Source: Paludibacterium denitrificans (GTDB lineage Bacteria; Pseudomonadota; Gammaproteobacteria; Burkholderiales; Chromobacteriaceae). From it: a stretch of DNA of 64,000 nt. Within the stretch, counting starts at the first letter, position 1; every line of letters starts with the position of its first letter. Positions 1-9,729 of the stretch are shown here, in pieces. The stretch spans positions 558,001-622,000 of the forward strand of contig NZ_WLYX01000001.1 in assembly GCF_009707705.1 (NCBI RefSeq), in the 5' to 3' direction. The notes below the pieces were generated by a model. It saw only the letters and a program-made list of their open reading frames with translations, ran no database searches and was not told the origin of the DNA. The translations under genes and the position numbers were made by a program.

Positions 1-127
1 TCAATCCAACATTTCTTACAAAATCTAACATTTAACAAAAACTTATCTATAAATGCTTTAATTTAAATAAATATTTATTTATGGTAAACACCAAACATCC
101 CAAAGACATCACATCTATTAAAAATAA

Positions 128-2203
128 ATGACAATTTATAAACTTACTAATCCATTAAATTTCAACATAAAAAAAATAATATTTTTTTCAGAAGAAAAAT
201 ATGCAACTATAAAACAACTAATATTCATCGCATTATCAATTATTCTTTTAAATCAATACTCAATAGCACAAACAATAATAACGAGCAAAGGGAAAATAAA
301 CTTAGGTAACAGCTGGGAAATGCTATATGACCCACAAGGATTGATGACATTAGAAGAAATTGAAAAACCAGAAATAAAAAATAAATTTATCGCACAAAAA
401 AGCGCCCCTTCACTTGGCTATCGTACTGGAGCGACATGGCTACGGTTCAATGTCCTCCGTCCCAAGAATACTTCTGCAGAATGGTGGCTAGAATTACAAT
501 CTCCAATGCTGGATGAAGCCACACTCTACTTTCCAGAAAACAACGGAACATACATAAAAAAAACCATAGGCGACCAAGCAACTTGGAAGCAAAGAGACTT
601 AGATTATAGAAATCCAGTATTTCGCCTAGTCTTACCTGAAAACACGCCGACAAAATTTTATGTTCGTGTAAGAGGAAAAAACAACCTAGCAATAGGACTT
701 ACCCTATGGAGCCCTATTTCATTTGTCTCAGCATTAACAAAGGAACAATTAGGGTTTGGTACTTTTTTTGCAATCAATCTTGTGTTGATTCTCATTAACA
801 TATGGTTTTTTCAGGCCACAAAGGATAGGTCTTATGCGCTACTATCCTTATTCACCATTACAAATCTAATAACAACACTTGGATCAGAAGGATATCTCTA
901 CCAATATATACTGCGCGACCAGCCGGATAAAAATGAATTTATAATGATGCTTGCGATGTTATTGGGGCCACCAACAGGTGCCATGTTCCAATTTAGCTAC
1001 ATGCGGCTCTCTCAACGCCCCGAAAAAAAATGGACAAAAACGATTATCGGGATGACATGGGCTGTTGCACTACTCTCCTTATTCCTTCTATTTGGAATGG
1101 ACCAACAATGGGTGCGCCCCTTCTATCAAGGATGGACCTTTCTATGCTTGGTAGGTCTACTGCTATTTGTGTTGAAATTAGCCTACAAAGGAAGTCCTGA
1201 AGCGAGAATAATGCTGTATGCAATGCTTACGTTCTGGATTGGAGTAAGTTTACGTATCGGCCGAAACTTGGGAATACTGCCTCCCGGCTACATCACAGAC
1301 AACGCCTATTACATAGGCATGGCTGTTTATCTTCTGGTTTTGAACTATGCAGTAACACGCCAGATTCAGCGAATACAGAAAGAAAAACAGCTGGCAAAAA
1401 TTGAGGCACTTGAAAGTGCCAAACGTGTTGAACGAGAATTGGAAGACAGGGTCGTGCAACGCACGAGAGAACTACAGAATGCAATGGAACAAGTTGAAGC
1501 GTCATTAAAACTAGAACGCCGGGCAAAAATTGAACAACAAGATTTTTTTGCCACCGTTTCTCATGAGCTAAGAACCCCTCTGGCAGTTATTGACATAACC
1601 GCTCAGAACCTTGAATTTGATGCAAATAATGTTGATGAAGAGACTCGAGGACGTTTCAGAAAAATACTAAAATCTACAGAGCGTCTATCTCTGTTACTTG
1701 ACGACTATCTGAATGAGCACAGATTTGCTTTATTAAGACATGGCACTAATCTGGCGCCTTGCAATTTACGCCATCTATTAAAAGATGCAGCCAGTTCTGC
1801 AGAAATATTGACCGATGGCCATGTTTTCGAGATTGAAGCAGAAGATTTACCTGAAAACTTTATTTGTGATCAAGATTTAACAAAATTAGTTCTGCGTAGC
1901 TTGGCTGATAATGCAGTCAAATACACACCGCCCGGCAGCACCATTCGATTCAATGGGCAACAAGTAAAAAATGGCATTAAACTTAATGTAATCGATTCAG
2001 GGCAAGGTATTGAGAAAGAATTATTAGAAAAAATTTTTGAACCTTACTTCCGTGCATCTAATGACCAGCGACAACCGGGAACAGGTTTAGGACTGGCGTT
2101 AGCCAGAAGAATGATTGAAGTGCAAAGAGGTACGCTAACCGTAACCAGCACACCGGGAGAGGGCTGCTGTTTTAGTATCTTTTTACCGAGTATTTCAGAA
2201 TAA
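128..2203 (+). CDS. Membrane sensor histidine kinase with 7TMR-DISM sensor region
   Basis: A 691-residue hybrid-free sensor kinase. The N-terminal part has a hydrophobic signal-like stretch near residues 35-48, then a soluble beta-rich region of the 7TMR-DISM extracellular type (about residues 55-195), then roughly seven membrane segments between residues 210 and 410. A short coiled coil leads into the kinase core: H box VSHELRTP with the phospho-accepting His near 479, N box DNAVKYTP near 595, G1 DSGQGI and G2 GTGLGLALA. It should autophosphorylate and pass phosphate to the response regulator encoded convergently 9 bp away. The gene is AT-rich compared with the rest of the window and has a different codon style, so recent acquisition is likely. 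The signal sensed is unknown. The start at 128 leaves a long pre-signal tail, so a later start is possible. Confidence 0.85.
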   Translation: MTIYKLTNPLNFNIKKIIFFSEEKYATIKQLIFIALSIILLNQYSIAQTIITSKGKINLGNSWEMLYDPQGLMTLEEIEKPEIKNKFIAQKSAPSLGYRTGATWLRFNVLRPKNTSAEWWLELQSPMLDEATLYFPENNGTYIKKTIGDQATWKQRDLDYRNPVFRLVLPENTPTKFYVRVRGKNNLAIGLTLWSPISFVSALTKEQLGFGTFFAINLVLILINIWFFQATKDRSYALLSLFTITNLITTLGSEGYLYQYILRDQPDKNEFIMMLAMLLGPPTGAMFQFSYMRLSQRPEKKWTKTIIGMTWAVALLSLFLLFGMDQQWVRPFYQGWTFLCLVGLLLFVLKLAYKGSPEARIMLYAMLTFWIGVSLRIGRNLGILPPGYITDNAYYIGMAVYLLVLNYAVTRQIQRIQKEKQLAKIEALESAKRVERELEDRVVQRTRELQNAMEQVEASLKLERRAKIEQQDFFATVSHELRTPLAVIDITAQNLEFDANNVDEETRGRFRKILKSTERLSLLLDDYLNEHRFALLRHGTNLAPCNLRHLLKDAASSAEILTDGHVFEIEAEDLPENFICDQDLTKLVLRSLADNAVKYTPPGSTIRFNGQQVKNGIKLNVIDSGQGIEKELLEKIFEPYFRASNDQRQPGTGLGLALARRMIEVQRGTLTVTSTPGEGCCFSIFLPSISE

Positions 2204-2212
2204 ATAAGGGAC

Positions 2213-2871
2213 TCACAATGGTGCAATGGCGGCACCGAAGCTGTAACCATTGCCATACTCGGTTTTTAGTGGAAGATCTTCACCCGAAATATCACGCCAG
2301 CGCCGACGTAGTCGGCTGATAAGGGTATCCTTAAGCGCTCATCAAAGTCCAGCCAGTTATGGCCAAGAGCCTCGACTAAAGTACGGCGTGTGATGAGTGC
2401 ACCTTGGTTTTTACAAAATAGTTCAAATAACACCATTTCTTGAACTGAAAGGCCACAGTTATAACCTTCAGGACTAACGAGCCGACGTTGCCGTGTATCC
2501 AGTTGCCACCCCAAGCCAATGCGCCGAGAAAGTGCATCGACAATGGCCGCAACCTCCAATAGACGGAACGGTTTCACTAGATAATGATCAGCGCCGCCAT
2601 ACAGCCCATCTAATTTATCCTGAGTGGCGTTACGTGCTGTCAACATGATGATTCCGGCACGAGCAGAGTACTGCCGCATCTGTTTTGCGGCATCAAATCC
2701 GCTGCCATCTGGCAACATGACATCAAGAATAGCGATATTCGCTTGGGGAATAAGAGGCAGAAACTCAGCCAAAGTGCCCGCTTGTAGCACATGGTGACCA
2801 AGCTTGCACAGGAACTTTGCCAGTTCTTCTCTTAATGCTGCCTCATCTTCAAGCAATACAATTTGAGTCAC
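2213..2871 (-). CDS. OmpR-family response regulator (frame broken near its end)
   Basis: Receiver domain at residues 1-120 with the acidic pair near 8-10, phospho-acceptor Asp50 (ILDVMLPDG) and conserved Lys in YLVKPF, followed by a winged-helix DNA-binding domain. The open frame stops early after DFDER, but reading on after CTTAAG at 2330-2335 in another frame restores a typical C-terminal wing (DTLISRLRRRW, then TEYGNGYSF) ending at the TGA at 2213. The break fits GCCGGG read as GCTTAAGG, the same kind of lesion seen across the window. It is the likely partner of the adjacent histidine kinase, with which it is convergent; the short gap makes tail-to-tail transcription certain. Base composition is moderately AT-rich. 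Confidence 0.8.
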
Positions 2872-3225
2872 GGCCGTATATTAAATTAATAATTATAGAT
2901 TATAGACAATACCTTTTAATATAAAACAAATATTCATTTTAAAACTAACATTTTCTTACATTAAACAGATCAGAATCTTTTACTAGACGCGCTAACTAAG
3001 AGCAGAACAAAGTATCAAACATCTCAAGATCAGGTCAGCCTAGTCAGGCCAATCACAGGGCAGGATTGCCTACAGGGGACGGGACAGTCCATGTCGATGC
3101 GACGAGAGCTTGGCTGTTCTCACCTCCGGTCAGGATAAAGCAGGCGTCGTAATCCGTTATGCATTGCTTATCCGATAGCATATATTCATAGTATTCGGTG
3201 CTTCGTGTTGATCCGGGATACAACA
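2872..3225. other. Intergenic region between response regulator and HD-GYP gene
   Basis: A 354-base gap between divergent genes. Positions 2880-3000 are very AT-rich and probably hold the promoter of the response regulator. Composition switches abruptly to GC-rich at about 3030, marking the edge of the AT-rich segment. The stretch 3060-3200 could fold but matched no riboswitch or RNA family that I recognise. Confidence 0.4.
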
Positions 3226-6130
3226 ATGAAAAAGCCAGTTCGAGGCAGTTCTTTGCAACTGTTCCTGACGGGATTGATTACCCTCTTGGTGCTTCTGACG
3301 GCTTTTTCGCTAGGGTATTTCTATGATCGCGCCATGCAACGGCAATTGATCAGCGCACAACACCAACTGTTCAATTACGCCAGTAATCAGGTTGCGGCCA
3401 ATATCCGTGAAAATGGCGCACGGGCTGAAGTCATCACCGACCTGATAGCACACTCCGGGCTGGCATCCGCCCATAGCGATGTACAACGCGCCATCTTCAT
3501 CCCGCAACTGGTGGCAACACTGCAAGCCAACCCCGCATTGCAAGCCGTGTATATGGGCTATGACAATGGTGATTTCTTTCTTGTACGTCGTTTGGACGCT
3601 GCAGCCAAACAAGCCCTGTCCGACGCCCCCCCGCTGTCAATCTGGGTGGTGCAGTACGCACATCAGCAACCAAATGGTCAGACGCTGCAACGTTTCGAGT
3701 TCCTGAGTTCTACGCTGGAAAATGTCGGACAGTGGCACACCGATGTGCACTATGACCCGCGGCAGCGGCCCCGGTATCAGGCGGCCAACCACGCTAACGC
3801 ACCGATTCAGACACCGCCCTATACCTTTGCCACCACGCGGCAGCCGGGCGTCACCTATGCCCGCAAGGGCAAGAGTAACGGAGGCATTGCTGGCGCCGAC
3901 GTGCTACTGATTACCGCCAGCCGGTACTGACCAGCAACCGCCCCAGCCAACACGCGCAACTAGCGTTGGTGGACGCTACGCATAACACACTCCTGAGCAC
4001 CATCAGCCAGATTGCTTAAGCAAATCGCCAGCACCACTATCCCGTTTGGACTCGCCACCATTAGCCGCGCTGGGGCAGGCCCGGTTGCCGGGCAGTCAGC
4101 CACCCGCCACGGTTACGGTAGCCGGTGAACAGTGGCACGTATCCGCCTCACAACTACGCAAAGCCAGCGATGGCCGGGGACTTTATCTGGCGATGGTGAT
4201 GCCGGATGCCGAGTTGTTGGCCGAAAGCCGGGCTATCGCCCGACAGGCGGCGTGGGGGTTTAGCCATCATCCTGCTGCTGATGCTGCCATTGGGTTGGCT
4301 GCTGGCCCGGTTCCTGATCAAGCCGATCCAGCAACTGGTACTGGCATCCGAACGCATCCGGTCGATGGACTTTACCCACGCCCCCTTGCCACACACGCAG
4401 GTGCGAGAGTTGAACGACCTGATCGATGCCTCCGAAAGCATGAAAGTCACCATCCGTGACTTCATCGGGCTGGTAAGCTTAAGATCATTTCGGAAAACGC
4501 TCTGGAACCACTCCTCAAGATGGTGCTTGAAACAACGATGCGCGCACTGTCCGCCGAACGTGGCGGCTTATGGCTCCACGATGGCAAACAACTGTCGCCA
4601 TCAGCCAGCCATGATCAAGATGGTAAAGCCCTGACCTTGGGTCCGCTGGCACTGGATAACAGCCCTGGTTCGAGACTCTCTCGCCAGCGTTGGTGCCCCG
4701 CTGCAGTTGACGCTATCTGCCGATCAAACGCCTCCTGCCATCCACGCGTTATTGATACATGAGCACACCGTACTCACCCTGTTGCCACTACAGTTAGAAT
4801 CCAAAGAACTGCTGGGGCTACTGGTGCTTTCCTCCGAATCGACGAGTGAAACCGCCGCCCAAATCCACCGCCTCAGCTATATGAAGGCTTTGGCAAGTTT
4901 TGCGGCAATTGCCATTGATAACCGGCGACTGGTTGCCGCCCAGCAAGCGTTGATGAATGCGTTGGTGGAACTGATCGCAGGTGCCATTGATGCCAAGTCC
5001 CCCTACACCGGCGGGCATTGCCAGCGCGTACCGGAAATCGCCCAGGCACTGGCAGAAGCCGCCCACCAGGCGACTGAAGGACCATTCGCAAATTTCACCC
5101 TCAGCCCGAGTGACCGCGAAGCGCTCTACATCGCCAGTTGGTTGCATGACTGCGGCAAGGTCACCACGCCGGAGTACGTGGTCGACAAACCAACCAAGCT
5201 GCAAACGCTCTACGACCGTCTGCACGAAATCCGCATGCGTTTTGAAGTGCTCAAGCGCGATGCCGACATTGTCTACTGGCGAGGGATGGCGGCAGGTGGC
5301 GATGCCAGCGTACTGGCCGTGGAACGCGATGCACTGAAGGCCCAACTGGATGATGATTTCCGCTTTGTTGCCCGCTGTAATCAAGGCGGGGAGTTCATGC
5401 GTGATGAGGATCTGGAGCGGCTGCGCCAGATTGCGGAACGGCAATGGACACGTACACTGAATGACCGTATCGGACTTGGGCCAATGGAGCGCATACGCCT
5501 GAGTAAGCTACCGGCCCCCACGTTGCCGGTACAGGAACCCCTGCTGGCCGACAAGCCAGAACATTGCATTGCCCGCAGACCCGGCGATCATATCCCCGCC
5601 AATAACCGCTGGGGCTTCAACATGAAAGAACCGGAATTACTGCAAAACCTTGGCGAACTATATAACCTGTCGATCCGGCGCGGTACTTTGACCGACGAGG
5701 AACGTTACATCATTAACGAACACATTACCGAAACTATCAAGATGCTCACGGCGCTGCCGTTCCCACAACACCGGCACAGGTACCGGAGATTGCCGGTGGT
5801 CACCACGAGCGCATGGATGGCAAGGGTTACCCGCGTGGGCTGAAAGGCAGTGACATGAGTATCATGGCTCGCATCATGGCCATCGCCGATGTGTTCGAAG
5901 CTCTCACCGCCTCCGATCGCCCTTATAAACCGGCCAAGACCTTGTCGGAGGCACTAGCCATCATGCAATACATGGTGGCTGATCAGCATCTGGATGGTGA
6001 ACTGTTCCAGCTGTTTCTGCAGTCCGGCTTATGGCATAGCTATAGCGCCTTACACCTGAGTCCGGAACAGCGGGACGTTGACGATATTGCAGGGTTTCTC
6101 GACACAAAGCCCGGGCCGACCAAACATTGA
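3226..6130 (+). CDS. HD-GYP cyclic-di-GMP phosphodiesterase with periplasmic sensor, HAMP and GAF (frame broken several times)
   Basis: Pieced together from fragments in three frames. Order: membrane helix (about residues 12-35), periplasmic Cache-like sensor, second membrane helix (GLAIILLLMLPLGWLLA), HAMP linker, a GAF-like region starting near MVLETTMRALSAERGG, and a C-terminal HD-GYP domain with the HD motif WLHDCGK, GGHHERMDGKGYP and DVFEALTASDRPYK. All metal-binding and GYP residues are present, so the original protein should hydrolyse c-di-GMP at the inner membrane. Breaks lie near 3925, 4014 (GCTTAAGC), 4257, 4474, 4668 and 5772; the last fits CCTGG read as CCGG. A true pseudogene is possible here more than elsewhere, because breaks are dense and some fit no motif. 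ATG at 3226 is preferred over the in-frame GTG at 3205. Confidence 0.7.
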
Positions 6131-6166
6131 GCGCTGAACCAATAGCAACCAACACGAGAAGGATGG

Positions 6167-6844
6167 ATGAGTAGTCATCCCGATACGCGCCAAAACTTTC
6201 TGGCAAGCACACACACCCTGCGCAATATCCGCCGCGACTTCTGCGAATGGCATTTGGGACGACCACGTTTTGCCATCTGGGCCATTGACGTCGATGTCCC
6301 GGCTGTACGCCAACACGTCGCCGCAGCCGAACAGCATCTTGCTGGCTTGTTGCTGGATGGCTATCGGCGTCAGCCCCATATCACCTTGGGTATTTGTGGC
6401 TTTCTCAGTCATCAGCCACGCCGGGAAGACGATTTTGTCCCCGCCACGTTCGGGCAACATATTGAGGCCTTGCAACGCGCCCGGCTGCCGCCTTTCGAAA
6501 TTGAAATCGGGCAGTTGTGCAGCTTTTCATCGGCTCCGTTTTTTCACATTAGTGACCCAAACGGGCACATCACCACGCTGCACAACTGCCCGGCACCCCA
6601 CTCAGCGCAGAACCCTCCTTACATCCCGCATGTCACGGTTGGTTTGTATGCGGAGCGTTGGCCTAGCCTCGCCGTGAGCAAAAAACTGGATAGTTTTACT
6701 TGCCCTGAGGTTTCCCGCTGCGTGGTCCAGCGCGTCAGCCTGATGTCTTACCAGTCGGCCGACATCGGTGGGCCGTTAACTACCCTTGCCGATTACCATC
6801 TGGGCCAGGCTAGCCTCGACTGGCATGAAGCGCCCCTCTTTTGA
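6167..6844 (+). CDS. 2H phosphoesterase superfamily protein (2'-5' RNA ligase-like)
   Basis: Intact 225-residue cytosolic protein. Two HxT motifs, PHITLG near residue 72 and PHVTVG near residue 157, are spaced as in the two symmetric lobes of the 2H phosphoesterase fold (LigT/ThpR, CPDase and relatives), in which the two His-x-Thr pairs form the active site. Family members cleave or join 2',3'- or 2',5'-linked nucleotides; the substrate here is unknown. It follows the HD-GYP gene by 36 bp on the same strand, so co-transcription is plausible, and a role with cyclic nucleotides is only a guess. Confidence 0.65.
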   Translation: MSSHPDTRQNFLASTHTLRNIRRDFCEWHLGRPRFAIWAIDVDVPAVRQHVAAAEQHLAGLLLDGYRRQPHITLGICGFLSHQPRREDDFVPATFGQHIEALQRARLPPFEIEIGQLCSFSSAPFFHISDPNGHITTLHNCPAPHSAQNPPYIPHVTVGLYAERWPSLAVSKKLDSFTCPEVSRCVVQRVSLMSYQSADIGGPLTTLADYHLGQASLDWHEAPLF

Positions 6845-6910
6845 ATCAGACGGCCAGCCAGCTTGGCGCTAAGGGATATGGCACGTCACGGCGGGAAGTA
6901 ATCGTCGCGA

Positions 6911-7510
6911 TCAGGCTGTAAATTCGTCCGCCAGCATCCACACGGCAGTCAATGCCAGCAAACAGGCCATCACTACGTTAAACGCACGCAACGCCCAAGC
7001 TTGCTGTAGCCAATGGCGCAGTCGATCACCACCAAATGCCCAGACCAGAATACACGGGAAATTTACCACCGCAGACATCAAGGCCAGCATGAACACCGAG
7101 GTTGTAGAAGGTTGGCCGGGCATGAACAGGATGGCACTGTTGATGACCATCACCCAGACTTTAGGATTGACCCACTGGAACAACGCAGCGGCCAGAAATC
7201 CCATCGGCTTGGCTACCTCACGCGACTCCGGCGCCGAGGCTTTCAGCAGCTTCCATGACAACCAGAACAGGTAGCAACAGCCGATCACCGCCAGCCAGAC
7301 CCGTATTCCCTCCAGCGAAGACACCACCAGCGACATCAGCAAAGCGGAAATAAACAACTGCAACGCACAGCCACTGCTGATCCCCAGCAAGTGCGGCAGT
7401 GTGCGGCGCAAACCAAAGTTAACCCCGGAGGTCGCCAGCATGATGTTGTTGGGGCCGGGAGTGATCGACATCACGGCAAAATACGTGGCAAAGGTGACAG
7501 GTTCCAACAT
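6911..7510 (-). CDS. LysE/RhtB-family amino acid exporter
   Basis: About 199 residues with five to six hydrophobic helices and the family signature near the N terminus (ITPGPNN). Members export amino acids or their derivatives across the inner membrane using the proton gradient. The start at 7510 (MLEPVTFATYF) matches the usual family N terminus; upstream in-frame starts would add about 28 unusual residues. It is divergent from the MocR regulator beginning at 7668, an arrangement in which the regulator normally controls the exporter. The substrate is not evident. Confidence 0.8.
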   Translation of the reverse strand: MLEPVTFATYFAVMSITPGPNNIMLATSGVNFGLRRTLPHLLGISSGCALQLFISALLMSLVVSSLEGIRVWLAVIGCCYLFWLSWKLLKASAPESREVAKPMGFLAAALFQWVNPKVWVMVINSAILFMPGQPSTTSVFMLALMSAVVNFPCILVWAFGGDRLRHWLQQAWALRAFNVVMACLLALTAVWMLADEFTA

Positions 7511-7667
7511 GGCAGCATTCCGTTTCAAAAGGACAGGCTTCATGCTATCGTGCTGACCATAACGGTTACAGAACCAGAAAACTGTTATTGTCATGGTTGC
7601 AATTTAGTTTTTTGGCAAACTGTCACCATTTTTTCTCCCGGAACTGTACCCTCAGGAACGCTAGCCG

Positions 7668-9122
7668 ATGAGCCTGCTTACCCGCTACCAGCTACTGGCC
7701 AATGATCTGGCCGAGGCCATTGCCCACGGCAGCCTTGGCGGCAGCCGGTTGCCGTCCATTCGCGCGGCAGCCATGCAACATCAGGTCAGCCTCAATACCG
7801 TCACGGCGGCTTATCGCTTGCTGGAAGATCGCGGGCTGGTCGAAGCGCGGCCGCAATCCGGCTATTACGTCAAAAGTGCGCTGCCAACACCGCAAACGCC
7901 GCTGCGCGATGCCCCCGGCACGCTTAAGCTACCGCCAGCCGCACCATCCGTGATCTGGTCGCCATCGTTCTCGAAGCTCAGCAACGCAATGACCATATAG
8001 ATTTGGCACTGGCTATCCCGCATGGGCAGATGTTCTACCACGGCGAAAAACTGGGAAGGCTGACGGCCTCACTACTGCGGCGTACGCCCGACATGCTGTC
8101 GCACTATGCACTGCCCCCTGGTTCACTCCTATTGCGCGAGCAGATTGCGCGGCGTGCCTTGCAACTGGGCATGAAACTGGCGCCCGACGACATTCTGCTG
8201 ACACATGGCGCCATGGAAGCGCTGCAATTGGCGCTACGGGCGGTGACCAAGGCGGGAGATACCGTAGGCGTGGAATCGCCGTCATATTTCAACCTCTATC
8301 CGCTGCTGGCAAGCCTGGGGCTGAACGTGCTGGAAATTCCAACCCATCCACAGCATGGGCTGTCGCTGGATGCGCTGGAGTTACTGCTGCAAGAACAGCG
8401 ACTGGCCGCGGTGATCGCCATGCCGACAGTGCATAACCCACTGGGTTGCACCATGCCGCTGGAAGCCAAAAAACGTCTGGCCAAACTGGTTAATCACTAC
8501 CGGGTGCCACTGATTGAGGACGCCCTGTATGCCGAGCTACAGTTCACCGATGCGCCCTCCTCTAACCGTCAGGTCGTTCGACACCGACGGCTGGGTCATG
8601 GTGTGCGCCAGCTACACCAAAACCTTGGCGCCCGACTACCGCATCGGCTGGCTGGAAGCCGGACGCTTTGGCGAAACGGTACGCCAGTTGAAATTTGCCT
8701 CCAGCATTGCCGAGTCGACGCTGCTTTCCGAAGCGGTGGGGCAATTTCTGGCCAATGGCGGTTACGACCACCATCTGCGCACGCTACGCCGCCGCTATGC
8801 CCAACAGGTGGACACCGTGCGTGGCCTGATCGCCCGCCACTTTCCTGCCGGAACACGCGCCACGCAGCCGACGGGCGGCTTTCTGTTGTGGCTGGAGTTG
8901 CCGCAGGGCGTGGATACACTGGCGCTGTTTCATGCTGCTTTGGCGGAACGCATTGTGATCATGCCGGGTTCGCTGTATTCCAGCAGTGCGCGCTACGCAC
9001 ATTGCCTGCGGATTTCGTGCTGTCACGAGATGAATGCGCGCTTTAGCAACGCGCTGATCCGACTGGGTGAGTTGGCCAAGATTCAGGCTGGAAAGGCGCA
9101 GGAGTTATTGCCCACGGCGTGA
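7668..9122 (+). CDS. MocR/GntR-family regulator with aminotransferase domain (two frameshifts)
   Basis: N-terminal GntR winged helix (residues 1-70, with GSRLPSIRAAA and SLNTVTAAYRLLE), a linker, then a fold-type I aminotransferase domain ending near 9122. The PLP lysine lies in SYTKTLAPDYRIGWLE. Frame changes occur near 7945-7955 and near 8555-8562; each is a one-base event and neither lies at GCCGGC. Reassembled length is about 480 residues, normal for MocR proteins, which use bound PLP or its adducts to regulate a neighbouring gene. The divergent LysE exporter is the probable target. Confidence 0.75.
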
Positions 9123-9249
9123 AGAGCGCCGATGCACCGGCACCCTCGGCATGCCGCCAGCGAGTGAGAGACAGGTTGGCCGAAACCTCTGTCGGCAAGA
9201 ATACACACCACACTGGCTGACATATCCATACCAGCAATACGTGGCGGCA

Positions 9250-9570
9250 TCAGGCGAGATGGTAGTTGAGCCAGTAGGCTTCGCGGCAGGCATTATCGAA
9301 GCTCTTGTGCGCTTGTATCGCAAGCGCAGGCGGCTGCTCCATCACTTCGTAGCTGATCCAGCATTCGGCACAGGCCAGCTCGCTCGGAAACTGGTCCCGC
9401 TCGATCTGGCGCCGGATGACCACGCCGTTGCTGAAACGGTAGACAGTATCTTCCTGCACCACCTCGAATCCCTGATCGAGCCAACGCTCGGTCGCCACCG
9501 CCTGTTCGGTGATGGTAACGGCAACCGGCCGACCGTGAACGGCCCCGACATAGGTAGCAAGTTTATTCAT
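9250..9570 (-). CDS. Small conserved-looking protein of unknown function
   Basis: A 106-residue ORF starting MNKLATYVGAVHGRPV and ending AYWLNYHLA. It has an acidic, soluble composition, no membrane helix, and two cysteines in a CAEC motif near residue 71 that could bind metal or form a disulfide. Codon use fits the surrounding genes and the ORF has a good ATG, while the overlapping + strand ORF is a shadow. It lies downstream of nrdJ on the same strand, beyond that gene's terminator, so it is likely transcribed separately. I do not recognise the family. Confidence 0.5.
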   Translation of the reverse strand: MNKLATYVGAVHGRPVAVTITEQAVATERWLDQGFEVVQEDTVYRFSNGVVIRRQIERDQFPSELACAECWISYEVMEQPPALAIQAHKSFDNACREAYWLNYHLA

Positions 9571-9666
9571 TTTGCAGTGGTCTTCGGCATCGCAACGCCA
9601 TCCTCCGGTGGACACGATTCCAAGTCCGGTCAATGACGGGTGACATGCTGGTAAGGGTATGCCTAG

Positions 9667-9698
9667 AAAAAAACCGGCCGGATGTTCCGGGCCGGTTC
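9667..9698 (-). terminator. Rho-independent terminator of nrdJ
   Basis: On the minus strand a GC-rich stem (AACCGGCCC against GGCCGGTT) closes a short loop and is followed by a run of eight T. It begins about 30 bases after the nrdJ stop codon. Confidence 0.8.
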
Positions 9699-9729
9699 AC
9701 TTGGTTGTCAAACAGCTGGCGGCGAATGT

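Noticed and set aside
3030-3200. Possible c-di-GMP or cobalamin riboswitch before the HD-GYP gene
   Set aside because: GC-rich and foldable, but the conserved cores of GEMM or B12 elements are not present.
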